Shown piece after piece: positions 22,138-30,054 of a DNA stretch of 40,542 nt. Source of the DNA: CAYXST01 sp964472495 (GTDB lineage Bacteria; Patescibacteriota; Minisyncoccia; Portnoybacterales; UBA2143); NCBI GenBank assembly GCA_964472495.1, contig CAYYLD010000004.1:1-40542 (forward strand), written 5' to 3'. Numbering within the stretch: position 1 is the stretch's first letter; each line of letters opens with the position of its first letter. Below the pieces are notes generated by a model. It searched no databases and had not been told where the DNA came from. It worked only from the letters and a program-made list of their open reading frames with translations. Both the position numbers and the translations under genes were made by a program.

Positions 22138-24384
22138 GTGGCTAAAAAGCGTCTCAAAAAGTCAGCCAGAGGTAGATCTGCCTTTGGCGGAAAAGCCAAG
22201 AGAATTAAAGCCAAACCATCTCTTCATTCTGAAACTAAGAAGAGTATCTTGGCGATAATTTGTTTTGCCTTAGCTCTGCTTAGCCTACTAAGTTTTCTTA
22301 ATCTGGCCGGGCAATTTGGAGGTTATTTTTCTCAAATCAGTCAGTTGCTTTTTGGTCGGGGTTTTTTCTTGGTCTCTGTTGTTTTTGTCTTAGTCGGTTT
22401 GGCTATTTTAATTCCTCAGTTAAACACGGCCAGTAAACAAAAGCCTGTTTATCGGGCGGTTTTTGTAGGGGCCTTTCTCTTTCTTTTGAGTGTTTTAGGC
22501 ATTTTCCATATTTTGCTTAATCAGGCAGCGCCGCTTAAGGCCGGCGGTTACCTTGGTCTGGTTTTCGGTTATCCTTTGTTTAAATTTTTAGGCTTTTGGG
22601 CCGCTTTGGTCGTCCTTTTGGCCCTTTTGGCTATTTCTGTTTTAATCACTTTTAATTTACCTTTAAAAATTCCTTTCAGCCGGCCAATTGAAGAAGGAAA
22701 GGGTAAAGCCGATTTTACCAAAGATAAAGAACTTTTTCCGTTAGTCGCTGAAAAAACAGCCAAAGGTGGACTTTGGCGCAGATTGAGAGAAAAAGTCAGG
22801 GAGGGCAAAGGAATGAAGGAAGAAAAATTGACCAGGCTAGAGCAGGTGAGTGACCAACTGGCCAAGGAAACTCTGCCGGTCGCTGCTTCGACTGGTTCAA
22901 GATTGACTAAAAGGGGCGTTAGTCAACCAACGGCTGATGGATTCGACAAACTCACCACAGGTTTTAAATTGCCCTCGCTTGAATTTTTAGAAAAAGATAA
23001 AGGTCAGCCGACCAGCGGCGATATTAAGGCTAATATTAACATTATTAAGCGAACTTTGGAGAATTTTGGCATTGAAGTAGAAATGGCTGAAGTTAATGTT
23101 GGCCCGACCGTTACCCAATACACCTTAAGACCGGCTCAAGGGGTCAAACTTTCCCGGATTACCGCTCTGCAAAATGATTTAGCTTTAGCTTTAGCCGCTC
23201 ATCCTTTGCGGATAGAAGCGCCTATCCCCGGTCGTTCTTTAATCGGTATTGAGATTCCCAATCGTTCAGTTGTTTTAGTCCGCCTGCGTTCTCTTTTAGA
23301 AAGACCCGCTTTTGAAGAAGCACCCTCTTTTTTGACTTTTAGTTTAGGTCGCGATGTGGCCGGTAATCCGATGTTCGCCGATTTAGCCCAAATGCCCCAT
23401 TTATTGGTCGCCGGGGCGACCGGGACCGGCAAAACAATTGCCTTGAATAATTTAATTGTCAGTCTGCTTTATCGTAATTTTCCTCAGACTCTTAAATTTA
23501 TTATGATTGACCCCAAGAGGGTAGAATTGGTTGCTTACGACGGCATTCCTCATTTACTCACTCCGGTCATTACTCAAGCCGATAAAGCGATTAATGCTAT
23601 TCGTTGGGCGGTCGGCGAGATGGAACGACGTTTTGAAACACTTCAGGAAGCAGCCCAGCGAGATATTGATGCTTATAACAAGAGTTTGACGGCTGAACAA
23701 AAGAGCCAAAAATTACCTTATCTGGCCATTATTATTGATGAATTAGCTGATTTAATGGCCTCTCATGGTCGAGAAGTAGAAGCGGGCATTGTTCGATTAG
23801 CTCAGATGGCCCGAGCCGTCGGGATTCATTTAGTTGTTTCCACCCAGCGGCCTTCAGTTGAAGTGATTACCGGTCTGATTAAGGCCAACATTACCTCAAG
23901 GATGGCTTTCCAGGTAGCTTCTCAAGTTGATTCGCGAACAGTTTTAGATATGGCCGGAGCAGAAAAATTATTGGGCAATGGCGATATGCTTTTCTTGGCC
24001 GGTAATTCAGCTAAGCCGCGCCGTCTTCAGGGAGCTTATTTAAGCGATAAAGAAGTTAAGAAGGTGGCTGATTATTTAAGGAAGGTTAGTTCACCGGAAT
24101 ATAATGAGGAATTGGCCGTTAGTCGAGGAAGTTCAACTGAAAAAGGATTGGGCTTAGGATTAACCGGTTCAGAAACCGATGACGAACTATATGAAGAAGC
24201 CAGAAAAGTAATTATTCAGGCTAATAAGGCCTCGGCTTCTTTATTACAGCGGCGATTGCGGATTGGTTATGCCCGAGCTGCTCGTTTGTTAGACCTTTTG
24301 GAGGAAGAGGGAGTGGTTGGTCCGGCTGACGGGGCCAAGCCCAGAGAGGTCTTTATTGACGAGGGAGAACAGAGAGAAATATAA
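22138..24384 (+). CDS. ftsK: DNA translocase FtsK/SpoIIIE
   Basis: The protein has 749 residues from the GTG at 22138. A longer frame begins at the GTG at 22108, but that lies in a palindromic repeat. A Lys/Arg-rich N-terminus (containing the palindrome-encoded SARGRSAFGGK) is followed by four membrane segments (about 37-55, 78-98, 108-130, 137-172). The motor carries Walker A AGATGTGKT (425-433) and Walker B IIIDELADL (D534, E535). The C-terminal winged-helix gamma domain (ASASLLQRRLRIGYARAARL) recognises orienting DNA sequences. It moves chromosome ends through the closing septum. It lies 11 bp upstream of recA, and the pair is probably co-transcribed. Confidence 0.95.
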   Translation: MAKKRLKKSARGRSAFGGKAKRIKAKPSLHSETKKSILAIICFALALLSLLSFLNLAGQFGGYFSQISQLLFGRGFFLVSVVFVLVGLAILIPQLNTASKQKPVYRAVFVGAFLFLLSVLGIFHILLNQAAPLKAGGYLGLVFGYPLFKFLGFWAALVVLLALLAISVLITFNLPLKIPFSRPIEEGKGKADFTKDKELFPLVAEKTAKGGLWRRLREKVREGKGMKEEKLTRLEQVSDQLAKETLPVAASTGSRLTKRGVSQPTADGFDKLTTGFKLPSLEFLEKDKGQPTSGDIKANINIIKRTLENFGIEVEMAEVNVGPTVTQYTLRPAQGVKLSRITALQNDLALALAAHPLRIEAPIPGRSLIGIEIPNRSVVLVRLRSLLERPAFEEAPSFLTFSLGRDVAGNPMFADLAQMPHLLVAGATGTGKTIALNNLIVSLLYRNFPQTLKFIMIDPKRVELVAYDGIPHLLTPVITQADKAINAIRWAVGEMERRFETLQEAAQRDIDAYNKSLTAEQKSQKLPYLAIIIDELADLMASHGREVEAGIVRLAQMARAVGIHLVVSTQRPSVEVITGLIKANITSRMAFQVASQVDSRTVLDMAGAEKLLGNGDMLFLAGNSAKPRRLQGAYLSDKEVKKVADYLRKVSSPEYNEELAVSRGSSTEKGLGLGLTGSETDDELYEEARKVIIQANKASASLLQRRLRIGYARAARLLDLLEEEGVVGPADGAKPREVFIDEGEQREI
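22165..22188. repeat. Family D palindrome in the ftsK N-terminus
   Basis: GCCAGAGGTAGATCTGCCTTTGGC is a near-perfect palindrome centred on AGATCT; the mismatches are G/T wobbles in RNA. Only the first 20 or so positions matter for recognition: GCCAGAGG...CCTTTGGC. Confidence 0.6.
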
Positions 24385-24395
24385 GTTAAAAGTTT

Positions 24396-25424
24396 ATGGC
24401 TAAACAAAAATCATCCAAAATTACTTCGACGATGTCTGACGAAAAGCATAGAATTCTTGAAGCGACAGTTGATGAAATTAAGGGACGCTTTGGTGAGGGT
24501 TCCATTATGAAATTGGGCGAAGTCAAGCAGGTTGATGTTGATGCTATTTCGACCGGTTCTATCTCTTTGGACCTGGCTTTGGGGGTCGGTGGTTTTCCCA
24601 AAGGCCGGATTATTGAGGTTTTCGGTTTGGAATCAAGCGGCAAAAGTACTTTGGCTTTGCACGCTATTGCCGAAGTTCAGAAAAGAGGCGGTTTAGCTGC
24701 TTTTATTGACGCCGAGCACGCTTTAGACCCGGAATACGCTAAGAAGTTGGGGGTTAAAGTTAATGATTTATTGATTTCCCAGCCCGATACCGGAGAGCAG
24801 GCCTTGGAAATTTTGGAGAGCTTAGTCAAGTCCGGGGCGGTTGATTTAGCGGTCGTTGATTCAGTGGCCGCCTTGACGCCGCGGGTGGAAATTGAAGGAG
24901 AGATGGGTCAGCAGCATATCGGTTTGCAGGCGCGACTGATGAGCCAAGCGCTTCGTAAATTGACGGCTATTACGGCCAAGAGCGGCACAGCCATTTTATT
25001 TATTAATCAAATCAGGATGAAGATAGGGGTGATGTTTGGCAATCCCGAGGATACGCCTGGCGGCAAGGCCTTGAAATTTTATTCTTCAGTCCGGTTGGAA
25101 TTGCGGCGGTCGGCCCAAATCAAGCAAGGAGACCAGATTATTGGTAATCGGATTAAAGCCAAGGTGGTTAAAAACAAAGTGGCTGCTCCTTTTCGCCAAG
25201 CCGAGTTTGATATTTTTTATAACGAGGGTATCTCTCGCTTGGCTGACATTTTGAATACCGGTTTAAAATTTGGGGTAGTTAACCGAGGCGGCGCTTGGTT
25301 CAATTATGGTTCTGAAAAACTCGGTCAAGGATTAGAAGCAGCCAAATCTTATCTAAAAGAAAACCCCCGTTTAGTTACGGAGATTATTAAAGGGATAAAA
25401 AAGGCGGTTAGAGAACAGAGCTAA
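24396..25424 (+). CDS. recA: Recombinase RecA
   Basis: The protein has 342 residues, slightly shorter than E. coli RecA, and lacks a long acidic C-terminal tail (it ends KKAVREQS). Walker A is GLESSGKST (77-85), where most RecA proteins have GPESSGKTT. The Walker B strand is LAVVDSVAAL, loop L1 follows as EGEMGQQHIGLQARLMSQALRKL (given by its key residues), and L2 is in FINQIRMKIGVMFGNPEDTPGG. It polymerises on single-stranded DNA and drives strand exchange. It follows ftsK by 11 bp and faces rpsR, which is convergent. Confidence 0.97.
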   Translation: MAKQKSSKITSTMSDEKHRILEATVDEIKGRFGEGSIMKLGEVKQVDVDAISTGSISLDLALGVGGFPKGRIIEVFGLESSGKSTLALHAIAEVQKRGGLAAFIDAEHALDPEYAKKLGVKVNDLLISQPDTGEQALEILESLVKSGAVDLAVVDSVAALTPRVEIEGEMGQQHIGLQARLMSQALRKLTAITAKSGTAILFINQIRMKIGVMFGNPEDTPGGKALKFYSSVRLELRRSAQIKQGDQIIGNRIKAKVVKNKVAAPFRQAEFDIFYNEGISRLADILNTGLKFGVVNRGGAWFNYGSEKLGQGLEAAKSYLKENPRLVTEIIKGIKKAVREQS

Positions 25425-25440
25425 ATTTGAACTGCGGACT

Positions 25441-25474
25441 GCGAAACGGTCAACGGGGCGAAACGGTCAACGGG
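25441..25474. repeat. Two tandem 17-bp repeats between recA and rpsR
   Basis: GCGAAACGGTCAACGGG occurs twice head to tail (25441-25457, 25458-25474), followed by GCGTCCCGC, a fragment of palindrome family A. Confidence 0.8.
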
Positions 25475-25489
25475 GCGTCCCGCATAACT

Positions 25490-25693
25490 TTATTTGTTAG
25501 TGAAAGACAAGAGGCCCAGCAGACGGGCTTTTTTTATTGCTTTAGCCAACTTCCTTTGGTGTTTAGCGCAGACGCCGGTTCGTTTAAGCGGCAGAATCTT
25601 GGCCTGGCCGGAAATAAACCGACGAAGCAAGTCGATATTTTGATAATCAATTTCTTTGATTTTTTGCTGGCAAAAAAAACAGTTCTTGGTCAT
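25490..25693 (-). CDS. rpsR: 30S ribosomal protein S18
   Basis: The protein has 67 residues, a normal length for S18. It begins MTKNCFFCQQKI, with the CxxC found in many S18 proteins, and contains the family signature DYQNIDLLRRFISGQAKILPLKRTGVCAKHQRKLAKAIKKAR (recognised by its key residues DLLRRF, KILPLKRTG, KHQRKLAKAIKKAR). It pairs with S6 on the 30S platform. It is the last gene of a rpsF-ssb-rpsR unit, 7 bp after ssb, the usual bacterial order. Confidence 0.95.
   Translation of the reverse strand: MTKNCFFCQQKIKEIDYQNIDLLRRFISGQAKILPLKRTGVCAKHQRKLAKAIKKARLLGLLSFTNK
25514..25535 (+). terminator. Possible recA terminator inside the 3' end of rpsR
   Basis: GCCC (25514-25517) and GGGC (25525-25528) with a 7-base loop, followed by seven T. 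The stem is only 4 bp and the site overlaps rpsR codons, so this is tentative. Confidence 0.35.
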
Positions 25694-25700
25694 AAAAGTT

Positions 25701-26225
25701 CTAGAAAGGGATATCTTTGAGGTCTACTTCTTCTTTCTCATTGGAAGCAGTTTCCTTGGAAGCTGTTTCTTCTTTAATTGATTCCGGAGATTCTTCTCCA
25801 ATTGGTTCTTCAGCTTCAATAACAGGTATTTCTTCCTGAGAGACGACTGGTTCTTCTTTGGATTCTTTCGGGGTTCTTGCTTGGCCGGCGCCGATGTCTG
25901 TTCTCGGCCCCATTTGCATGTTATCAGCCACAATTTCAGTGCGATATCTTTTATTGCCATCTTGGCCTTGCCAGGAACGGGTTTGGATACGTCCCTCAAT
26001 TAAAACCAATCGGCCCCTGCTTAGATAACGGGAACAAATGTCAGCTAATTTACCAAAGGCGACTACATTATGGAATTCAGTTGCTTCTTGGCGGTTGCCA
26101 TTTTGGTCAGTCCAGACGCGATTGGTAGCTACGCCAAAGGAAGCGACTGATTGACCCGAAGGCAGGTTTCTTACTTCCGGGTCGCGGGTTAAATTACCAA
26201 CGACAACTGCTTTATTAAAATTCAT
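25701..26225 (-). CDS. ssb: Single-stranded DNA-binding protein
   Basis: The protein has 174 residues from the ATG at 26225 (MNFNKAVVVGNLTRDPE). The frame runs 12 codons further upstream, but those codons are spacer. The OB fold occupies about 1-110 (SVASFGVATNR, TEFHNVVAFGKLAD, YLSRGRLVLIEGRIQTRSW). An acidic Glu-rich linker follows, and the protein ends in the partner-binding tip DLKDIPF. It protects single-stranded DNA in replication and repair, and binds the S6/S18 operon neighbours only in a genetic sense. Confidence 0.95.
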   Translation of the reverse strand: MNFNKAVVVGNLTRDPEVRNLPSGQSVASFGVATNRVWTDQNGNRQEATEFHNVVAFGKLADICSRYLSRGRLVLIEGRIQTRSWQGQDGNKRYRTEIVADNMQMGPRTDIGAGQARTPKESKEEPVVSQEEIPVIEAEEPIGEESPESIKEETASKETASNEKEEVDLKDIPF

Positions 26226-26291
26226 AAGTTCAGTGAACAAGGAACAGCGAACAACGAACAATAATTTTGTTCATCATTCATTGTTTTTTAT

Positions 26292-26786
26292 TCATTGATT
26301 TAATATTTCATCCAATTTTTTGTCTAATTCTTCTATTTTGACTTTTTCTTGATTGGGAGCAGCCCGCTTTTCATTGGCTTGCTTCGGTCCTTCTCGGCTG
26401 GCTAAAGGAATTTCTTTGGCTACCAAAGGCCCTATTTTATCGGCTATTTTTTGGTCAATAACTTCTTCCGCTTTGGTTTTCGGTTGAGGATTAGTGGTGA
26501 CAAAATGACGGAGAACATCTTTTTCCAGATTTAGTTTTTGGCTAAGTTGATTAATATCCTGACCGGCTAAGAGGAAACTAAAATTAAGATAAAAGGCCTC
26601 TCGGTATTTTTTAAGAGGATAGGCTAAATTCTTTTTAAAGATAGAATGATTTTCCCTTTCTGAGAGAGAGCCGCCTTTTTCATTAATCCATTTTTTAATC
26701 TTTTGGCTGATTTCTTCTATCCTCGACTGTTCCAAGACAGGAGAAAGCAAGCAAGTTAATTGATATGGTTTGGTTTCTTCAGTCAT
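26292..26786 (-). CDS. rpsF: 30S ribosomal protein S6
   Basis: The protein has 164 residues. The S6 core (about 1-100) shows the ferredoxin-like pattern YQLTCLLSPVLEQ...KKNLAYPLKKYREAFYLNFSFL...LNLEKDVLRHFVTT. An extra charged C-terminal tail of about 60 residues (SREGPKQANEKRAAPNQEK, LDKKLDEILNQ) makes it longer than the usual ~100 residues. It heads the rpsF-ssb-rpsR unit. A possible promoter lies within 35 bp upstream. Confidence 0.9.
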   Translation of the reverse strand: MTEETKPYQLTCLLSPVLEQSRIEEISQKIKKWINEKGGSLSERENHSIFKKNLAYPLKKYREAFYLNFSFLLAGQDINQLSQKLNLEKDVLRHFVTTNPQPKTKAEEVIDQKIADKIGPLVAKEIPLASREGPKQANEKRAAPNQEKVKIEELDKKLDEILNQ

Positions 26787-26792
26787 AATGGT

Positions 26793-26821
26793 AGCTTAAC
26801 AAAGAGAGGAAGAATGGTCAA
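26793..26821 (-). promoter_or_regulatory. Possible promoter of rpsF, near-leaderless
   Basis: On the minus strand: -35 TTGACC (26821-26816), 17-bp spacer, weak -10 TAAGCT (26798-26793), then 6 bases to the ATG. The -10 matches only half the consensus. Confidence 0.35.
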
Positions 26822-26828
26822 GTAGTCA

Positions 26829-26873
26829 AGGGACGCCCTTTTAAGGGACGCCCTTAAAAGGGCGTCCCTTAAA
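26829..26873. repeat. Compact family A palindrome between ychF and rpsF
   Basis: AAGGGACGCCCTTTT, AAGGGACGCCCTT and AAAAGGGCGTCCCTT form two overlapping inverted pairs. It follows the ychF stop codon by a few bases. Confidence 0.75.
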
Positions 26874-26876
26874 ACC

Positions 26877-27977
26877 TTAGATTTTGAACTCAATAACGTC
26901 GCCGTCTTGGACAATATATTCTTTGCCTTCGGTGCGCACCAGGCCTCTTTCGCGGGCGCTTGCCCAGCTATCAGCTTCAACTAATTTTTGCCAGTTAATC
27001 ACTTCGGCCCGGATAAATTTTTCCTCAAAGTCGCTGTGGACAACGCCGCCGGCCTGGGGCACGGACAATCCTTTTCTTAGAGTCCAAGCTCTGGTTTCCT
27101 GGCCGCCGGTGATAGTATAGAAAGTAATTAAATCCAAGGCCTGATAACAGGTTTTAATTAACTTGTCTAATTGGGAAGAAGGCAGTTCTAGCTCTTGGAT
27201 TTCCTCGGAGGTTAGCTCTGAAAGCTCGGCTTCTGTTTTGAGGTCAAAGACGGTGGCCTTCGACTCGCTTTGCTCGCTCAGGCCATAATCCTTTTGTTCG
27301 TTCAAACCGTAGTCTCTGAGCGAGGCCGTAGGCCGAGTCGAAGGGTCTTGACTGACATTAAAAACATAAATAACTGGTTTAGCGGTTAGCAGCCCTAATT
27401 CTTTTATTAAAGATTGATTGACCATTATTTCTGGTTGTCTGATGAGCGTTTTTTCTTGGCTCAGCGCTTCTTTTATTTTGTTCAGTATCGCCAATTCCTC
27501 AACTGACTTTTTGTCATCGGACTTGGCTTGTTTTCTGACTTTTTCTAAGTGTTTATCAACCGTTTCCAAATCTTTCATGAGCAGTTCGGTGTTAATTATT
27601 TCTATATCGCGTTGAGGGTCGGGCCGTCCTTCAACGTGAGTAATTTTTTCGTTTTTAAAAACTCTGACTACTTGACAAATAGCGTCAACTTCCCGAATCC
27701 GGGCTAAAAATTGGTTGCCCAGACCCTCGCCTTGATGAGCTTTTCTGACCAAACCGGCAATATCAACAAATTCAATTACCGTTGGCGTAACTTTCTTTGG
27801 TTTGACCACGGCAGCAATTTTTTCTAATCGCTGGTCAGGCACGGCGACCACCCCGATATTAGGGTCAATAGTACAGAAAGGATAATTAGAAATATCCACC
27901 GATTGTTTGGTCAGCGCCTTAAAAAGAGTGGATTTGCCGACATTGGGCAAACCGATGATACCAATTGAAAAACTCAT
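26877..27977 (-). CDS. ychF: Ribosome-binding ATPase YchF (Obg family)
   Basis: The protein has 366 residues. P-loop GLPNVGKST (9-17), switch region with DIAGLVRKAHQGEGLGNQFL, a coiled-coil insertion (about 130-185) and a C-terminal TGS-like domain with GVVHSDFEEKFIRAEVI and EYIVQDGDVIEF. The family prefers ATP and binds ribosomes. The base-specificity motif usually read as NxxE is here NVSQ. Directly after it, about 30 extra residues (DPSTRPTASL...SEQSESK) are encoded by an inserted palindrome. Conserved sequence resumes at ATVFDLKTEAEL. A promoter with an extended -10 abuts the ATG. Confidence 0.95.
   Translation of the reverse strand: MSFSIGIIGLPNVGKSTLFKALTKQSVDISNYPFCTIDPNIGVVAVPDQRLEKIAAVVKPKKVTPTVIEFVDIAGLVRKAHQGEGLGNQFLARIREVDAICQVVRVFKNEKITHVEGRPDPQRDIEIINTELLMKDLETVDKHLEKVRKQAKSDDKKSVEELAILNKIKEALSQEKTLIRQPEIMVNQSLIKELGLLTAKPVIYVFNVSQDPSTRPTASLRDYGLNEQKDYGLSEQSESKATVFDLKTEAELSELTSEEIQELELPSSQLDKLIKTCYQALDLITFYTITGGQETRAWTLRKGLSVPQAGGVVHSDFEEKFIRAEVINWQKLVEADSWASARERGLVRTEGKEYIVQDGDVIEFKI
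27257..27344. repeat. Family C palindrome inserted in frame in ychF
   Basis: Arms 27257-27282 (CCTTCGACTCGC...CTCAGG) and 27316-27344 (CTGAGCGAGG...GTCGAAGG) are inverted copies of the same family as the rpoC element, with a 33-base centre. On the coding strand the first arm reads PSTR, the same frame as in rpoC. Confidence 0.75.
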
Positions 27978-27986
27978 ACGGCTTTA

Positions 27987-27995
27987 ATTATATCA
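27987..27995 (-). promoter_or_regulatory. Extended -10 promoter of ychF, leaderless
   Basis: The minus strand reads TGATATAAT, then 9 bases, then the ATG at 27977. The TGn extension compensates for a poor -35. Transcription should start within a few bases of the ATG. Confidence 0.5.
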
Positions 27996-28009
27996 AAAAC
28001 AAGGAAAAT

Positions 28010-28036
28010 TAAAAGGACAGGCCTTTCGGCCTATCC
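28010..28036 (-). terminator. Rho-independent terminator of the 28040 gene
   Basis: The minus strand reads GGATAGGCC-GAAA-GGCCTGTCC (28036-28015), followed by TTTTAATTTTCC. It follows the stop codon of the 28040 gene by three bases. Confidence 0.8.
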
Positions 28037-28039
28037 CTT

Positions 28040-28576
28040 TCATTGATTATCCTTCTTTTTGGCCTTTCCCTTTTTTTTATTGCCTCGGTTGTTAAATTCA
28101 TCCTCAACCTCTGCTACCCGTCCAGCTATTATCTCAGCAGGCCCAAGTATATTAAGCAGAACTTCTTTCATTTCCTCTTTAGAAAGAGTTTCGATATCTT
28201 TTAGTTTTTCTTTGCATAATTCACGAATTCGTCTGGCGAATCCGCCCAGAATCGTAGAGTTATTTCTGATAGGGTCAGAGAGAATGCGAGAAATTTGTTC
28301 GTCTCTTCTGGCCAATAAGATTACTTCCCTTAGAAAAGCGATTTCTTTCGAGGTGAAATCAACCAACTTTAGTCGTCTTCTCCTATCTTCTATCTTTTTC
28401 TTAAGGATTTTTTCCAGCTCTGCTTCCGGCCTAAAAAGCGTTCCCTGAGAAGTCAGAATTTCACCGATTATCCCGCCAAATGCTTTTAGCTTTTGCTCCG
28501 CTTTTACTCTTTCTTCTGCTTTTGCTCTGGCTATTGCTCTGGCTATTGCTTGTTCCATCTCCTCTTGAGAGACCAT
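28040..28576 (-). CDS. Hypothetical helical, highly charged protein (178 aa)
   Basis: Not recognised. The protein is almost wholly alpha-helical in character. It has an Ala/Arg/Glu repeat N-terminus (AIARAIARAKAEERVKAEQK), a central helix-rich part (LKKKIEDRRRRLKLVDFTSKEI onward in its key residues) and a Lys/Gly-rich tail (NKKKGKAKKK). No membrane segment or signal peptide is present. A strong AAAGGAGG ribosome site lies 7 bases before the ATG, and a clear terminator follows the stop, so it is a stand-alone, well-expressed unit. A nucleic-acid-binding role would fit its charge but is a guess. Confidence 0.7.
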   Translation of the reverse strand: MVSQEEMEQAIARAIARAKAEERVKAEQKLKAFGGIIGEILTSQGTLFRPEAELEKILKKKIEDRRRRLKLVDFTSKEIAFLREVILLARRDEQISRILSDPIRNNSTILGGFARRIRELCKEKLKDIETLSKEEMKEVLLNILGPAEIIAGRVAEVEDEFNNRGNKKKGKAKKKDNQ

Positions 28577-28623
28577 TGTTTGCCTCCTTTCTAAAAATTG
28601 TTTAAGAACTATTTTACCGGGAA

Positions 28624-29511
28624 TTATCCTTGGAAACCTCTTTCTACATTCGGATGGCCTCTGAAAAAGTCCTGACCGGTCATTGGTTTTTTGCCGGCTG
28701 GTTGGACCATCTCCAAAAACAAAAAACCCTGACCAGTTGGTAGGGTCGCTGCCTGTTCTTGTTTAACCGCCTTGGCTTTTAAAATTTTGACTCTTAATCC
28801 ATTAAATTCAGTCCAGGCGCCCGGCCAGAGATAGAAAGCTCTTACTTGACGAGCAATTTGCTTGGCGCTTTGTTGCCAGTTAATCTGGCCGTCTCGCTTG
28901 GTCAATATTTTGGTATAACTGGCTTGGGACTCATCCTGCGGCCTCGGCTCAATCTCTCCTTGTAAATAATCAGGTAAAATCTCAATTAAAAAAGACGCGG
29001 CTAATTGAGCTAATTTTTTTTCTAAAATTTGAGAATCGTCATCAGTCATTATTTCCAACTCTTTTTGGGCGATAATCGGACCGTGGTCTATTTTTTCATC
29101 CATCAACATAATAGTCAGACCGGTTTTTTTATCGCCGTTAAGGATAGCTGTTTGGATAGGCGAGGGACCGCGATATCTAGGCAGGAGAGAAGGATGGAGA
29201 TTAAGGCAGCCAAAGCGGGGAATATCTAGGATGTCTTGAGGAATAATTTTACCATAGGCGGCCAAAACAATCAAATCCGGTTTGGCCATAGATGTCTCTG
29301 ATTCGGCCTCGATTATTTTTTCCGGCTGACTAAGCGGCAGTTTATATCTAAGGGCAGTTTCTTTTACCGGCGAGGCGGTCAATTCCTGTTTCCGCCCGGC
29401 CGGTTTATCCGGAGCGGTAATCACCTTAATAATATTATATTTGTTCTTGATTAAATTTTCCAGAGTAGGCACGGCAAATTGACCAGTGCCAATGAAAATG
29501 ATTTTGGTCAT
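28624..29511 (-). CDS. fmt: Methionyl-tRNA formyltransferase
   Basis: The protein has 295 residues. The N-terminal Rossmann part starts MTKIIFIGTGQFAVPTLE. The catalytic segment is NLHPSLLPRYRGPSPIQ, with the Asn and His expected at the active site; KIDHGPIIAQ supplies the Asp. The C-terminal domain ends with MVQPAGKKPMTGQDFFRG, the usual closing signature. It formylates Met-tRNAi with 10-formyl-THF. It lies downstream of def on the same strand, the common def-fmt pairing, although a family A palindrome occupies their spacer. Confidence 0.95.
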   Translation of the reverse strand: MTKIIFIGTGQFAVPTLENLIKNKYNIIKVITAPDKPAGRKQELTASPVKETALRYKLPLSQPEKIIEAESETSMAKPDLIVLAAYGKIIPQDILDIPRFGCLNLHPSLLPRYRGPSPIQTAILNGDKKTGLTIMLMDEKIDHGPIIAQKELEIMTDDDSQILEKKLAQLAASFLIEILPDYLQGEIEPRPQDESQASYTKILTKRDGQINWQQSAKQIARQVRAFYLWPGAWTEFNGLRVKILKAKAVKQEQAATLPTGQGFLFLEMVQPAGKKPMTGQDFFRGHPNVERGFQG

Positions 29512-29519
29512 AGAATTCC

Positions 29520-29580
29520 AAGGGACGCCCTTTTAAGGACGTCCCTTAAAAGGGCGTCCCTGAAAAGGGCGTCCCTTAAG
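29520..29580. repeat. Family A palindrome cluster between def and fmt
   Basis: AAGGGACGCCCTTTT and AAGGACGTCCCTT face two copies of AAAAGGGCGTCCCT, giving overlapping hairpins that touch the end of def. Confidence 0.75.
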
Positions 29581-30022
29581 CTCTTTTGTCAACAATCAAA
29601 ATACCTTCCAAATGGTCAACTTCGTGTTGAATAACTCGGGCCAATAATCCTTTGGCTTTTATTTTAATTTTTTGACCATTGAAATCAAGGGCCTGGACGG
29701 TAATCTTGACGGCTCTCTCAACCGGCACTTCTACGTTAGGCAAACTTAAACATCCTTCAACCATAACATCTTTTTTCCGGGAGATTTTTTTTATCTCCGG
29801 ATTAATTAAAATTAAGCTCTTTTGCTCCGGCTCCGGCTTGACAACGATTATTCTTAATAATTGGCTGACCTGGGGAGCAGCCAAACCAAGACCGTCTTTA
29901 ACCTCCATGGTCTCGGTCATATCCAAAGCCAGCCGCTTAATCTCAGCCGTTATTTCCTTGACCTCTTTGGATTTTTGTCTTAGAATCGGATTGTCTTGGC
30001 CTGTTTGAATAGGTAAAAGCAT
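29576..30022 (-). CDS. def: Peptide deformylase
   Basis: The protein has 148 residues. All three metal-site motifs are present: GLGLAAPQ (motif I), EGCLSLP with the metal Cys (motif II) and QHEVDHLEG with the HExxH metal ligands (motif III). It removes the formyl group from nascent proteins, completing the cycle begun by the fmt product. AAAGGA lies 7 bases before the ATG. The C-terminal end (IVDKRA) runs into a palindrome cluster. Confidence 0.96.
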   Translation of the reverse strand: MLLPIQTGQDNPILRQKSKEVKEITAEIKRLALDMTETMEVKDGLGLAAPQVSQLLRIIVVKPEPEQKSLILINPEIKKISRKKDVMVEGCLSLPNVEVPVERAVKITVQALDFNGQKIKIKAKGLLARVIQHEVDHLEGILIVDKRA

Positions 30023-30054
30023 ATTAGTCCTTTGAAAATAAGTGAGGTGAAGAG

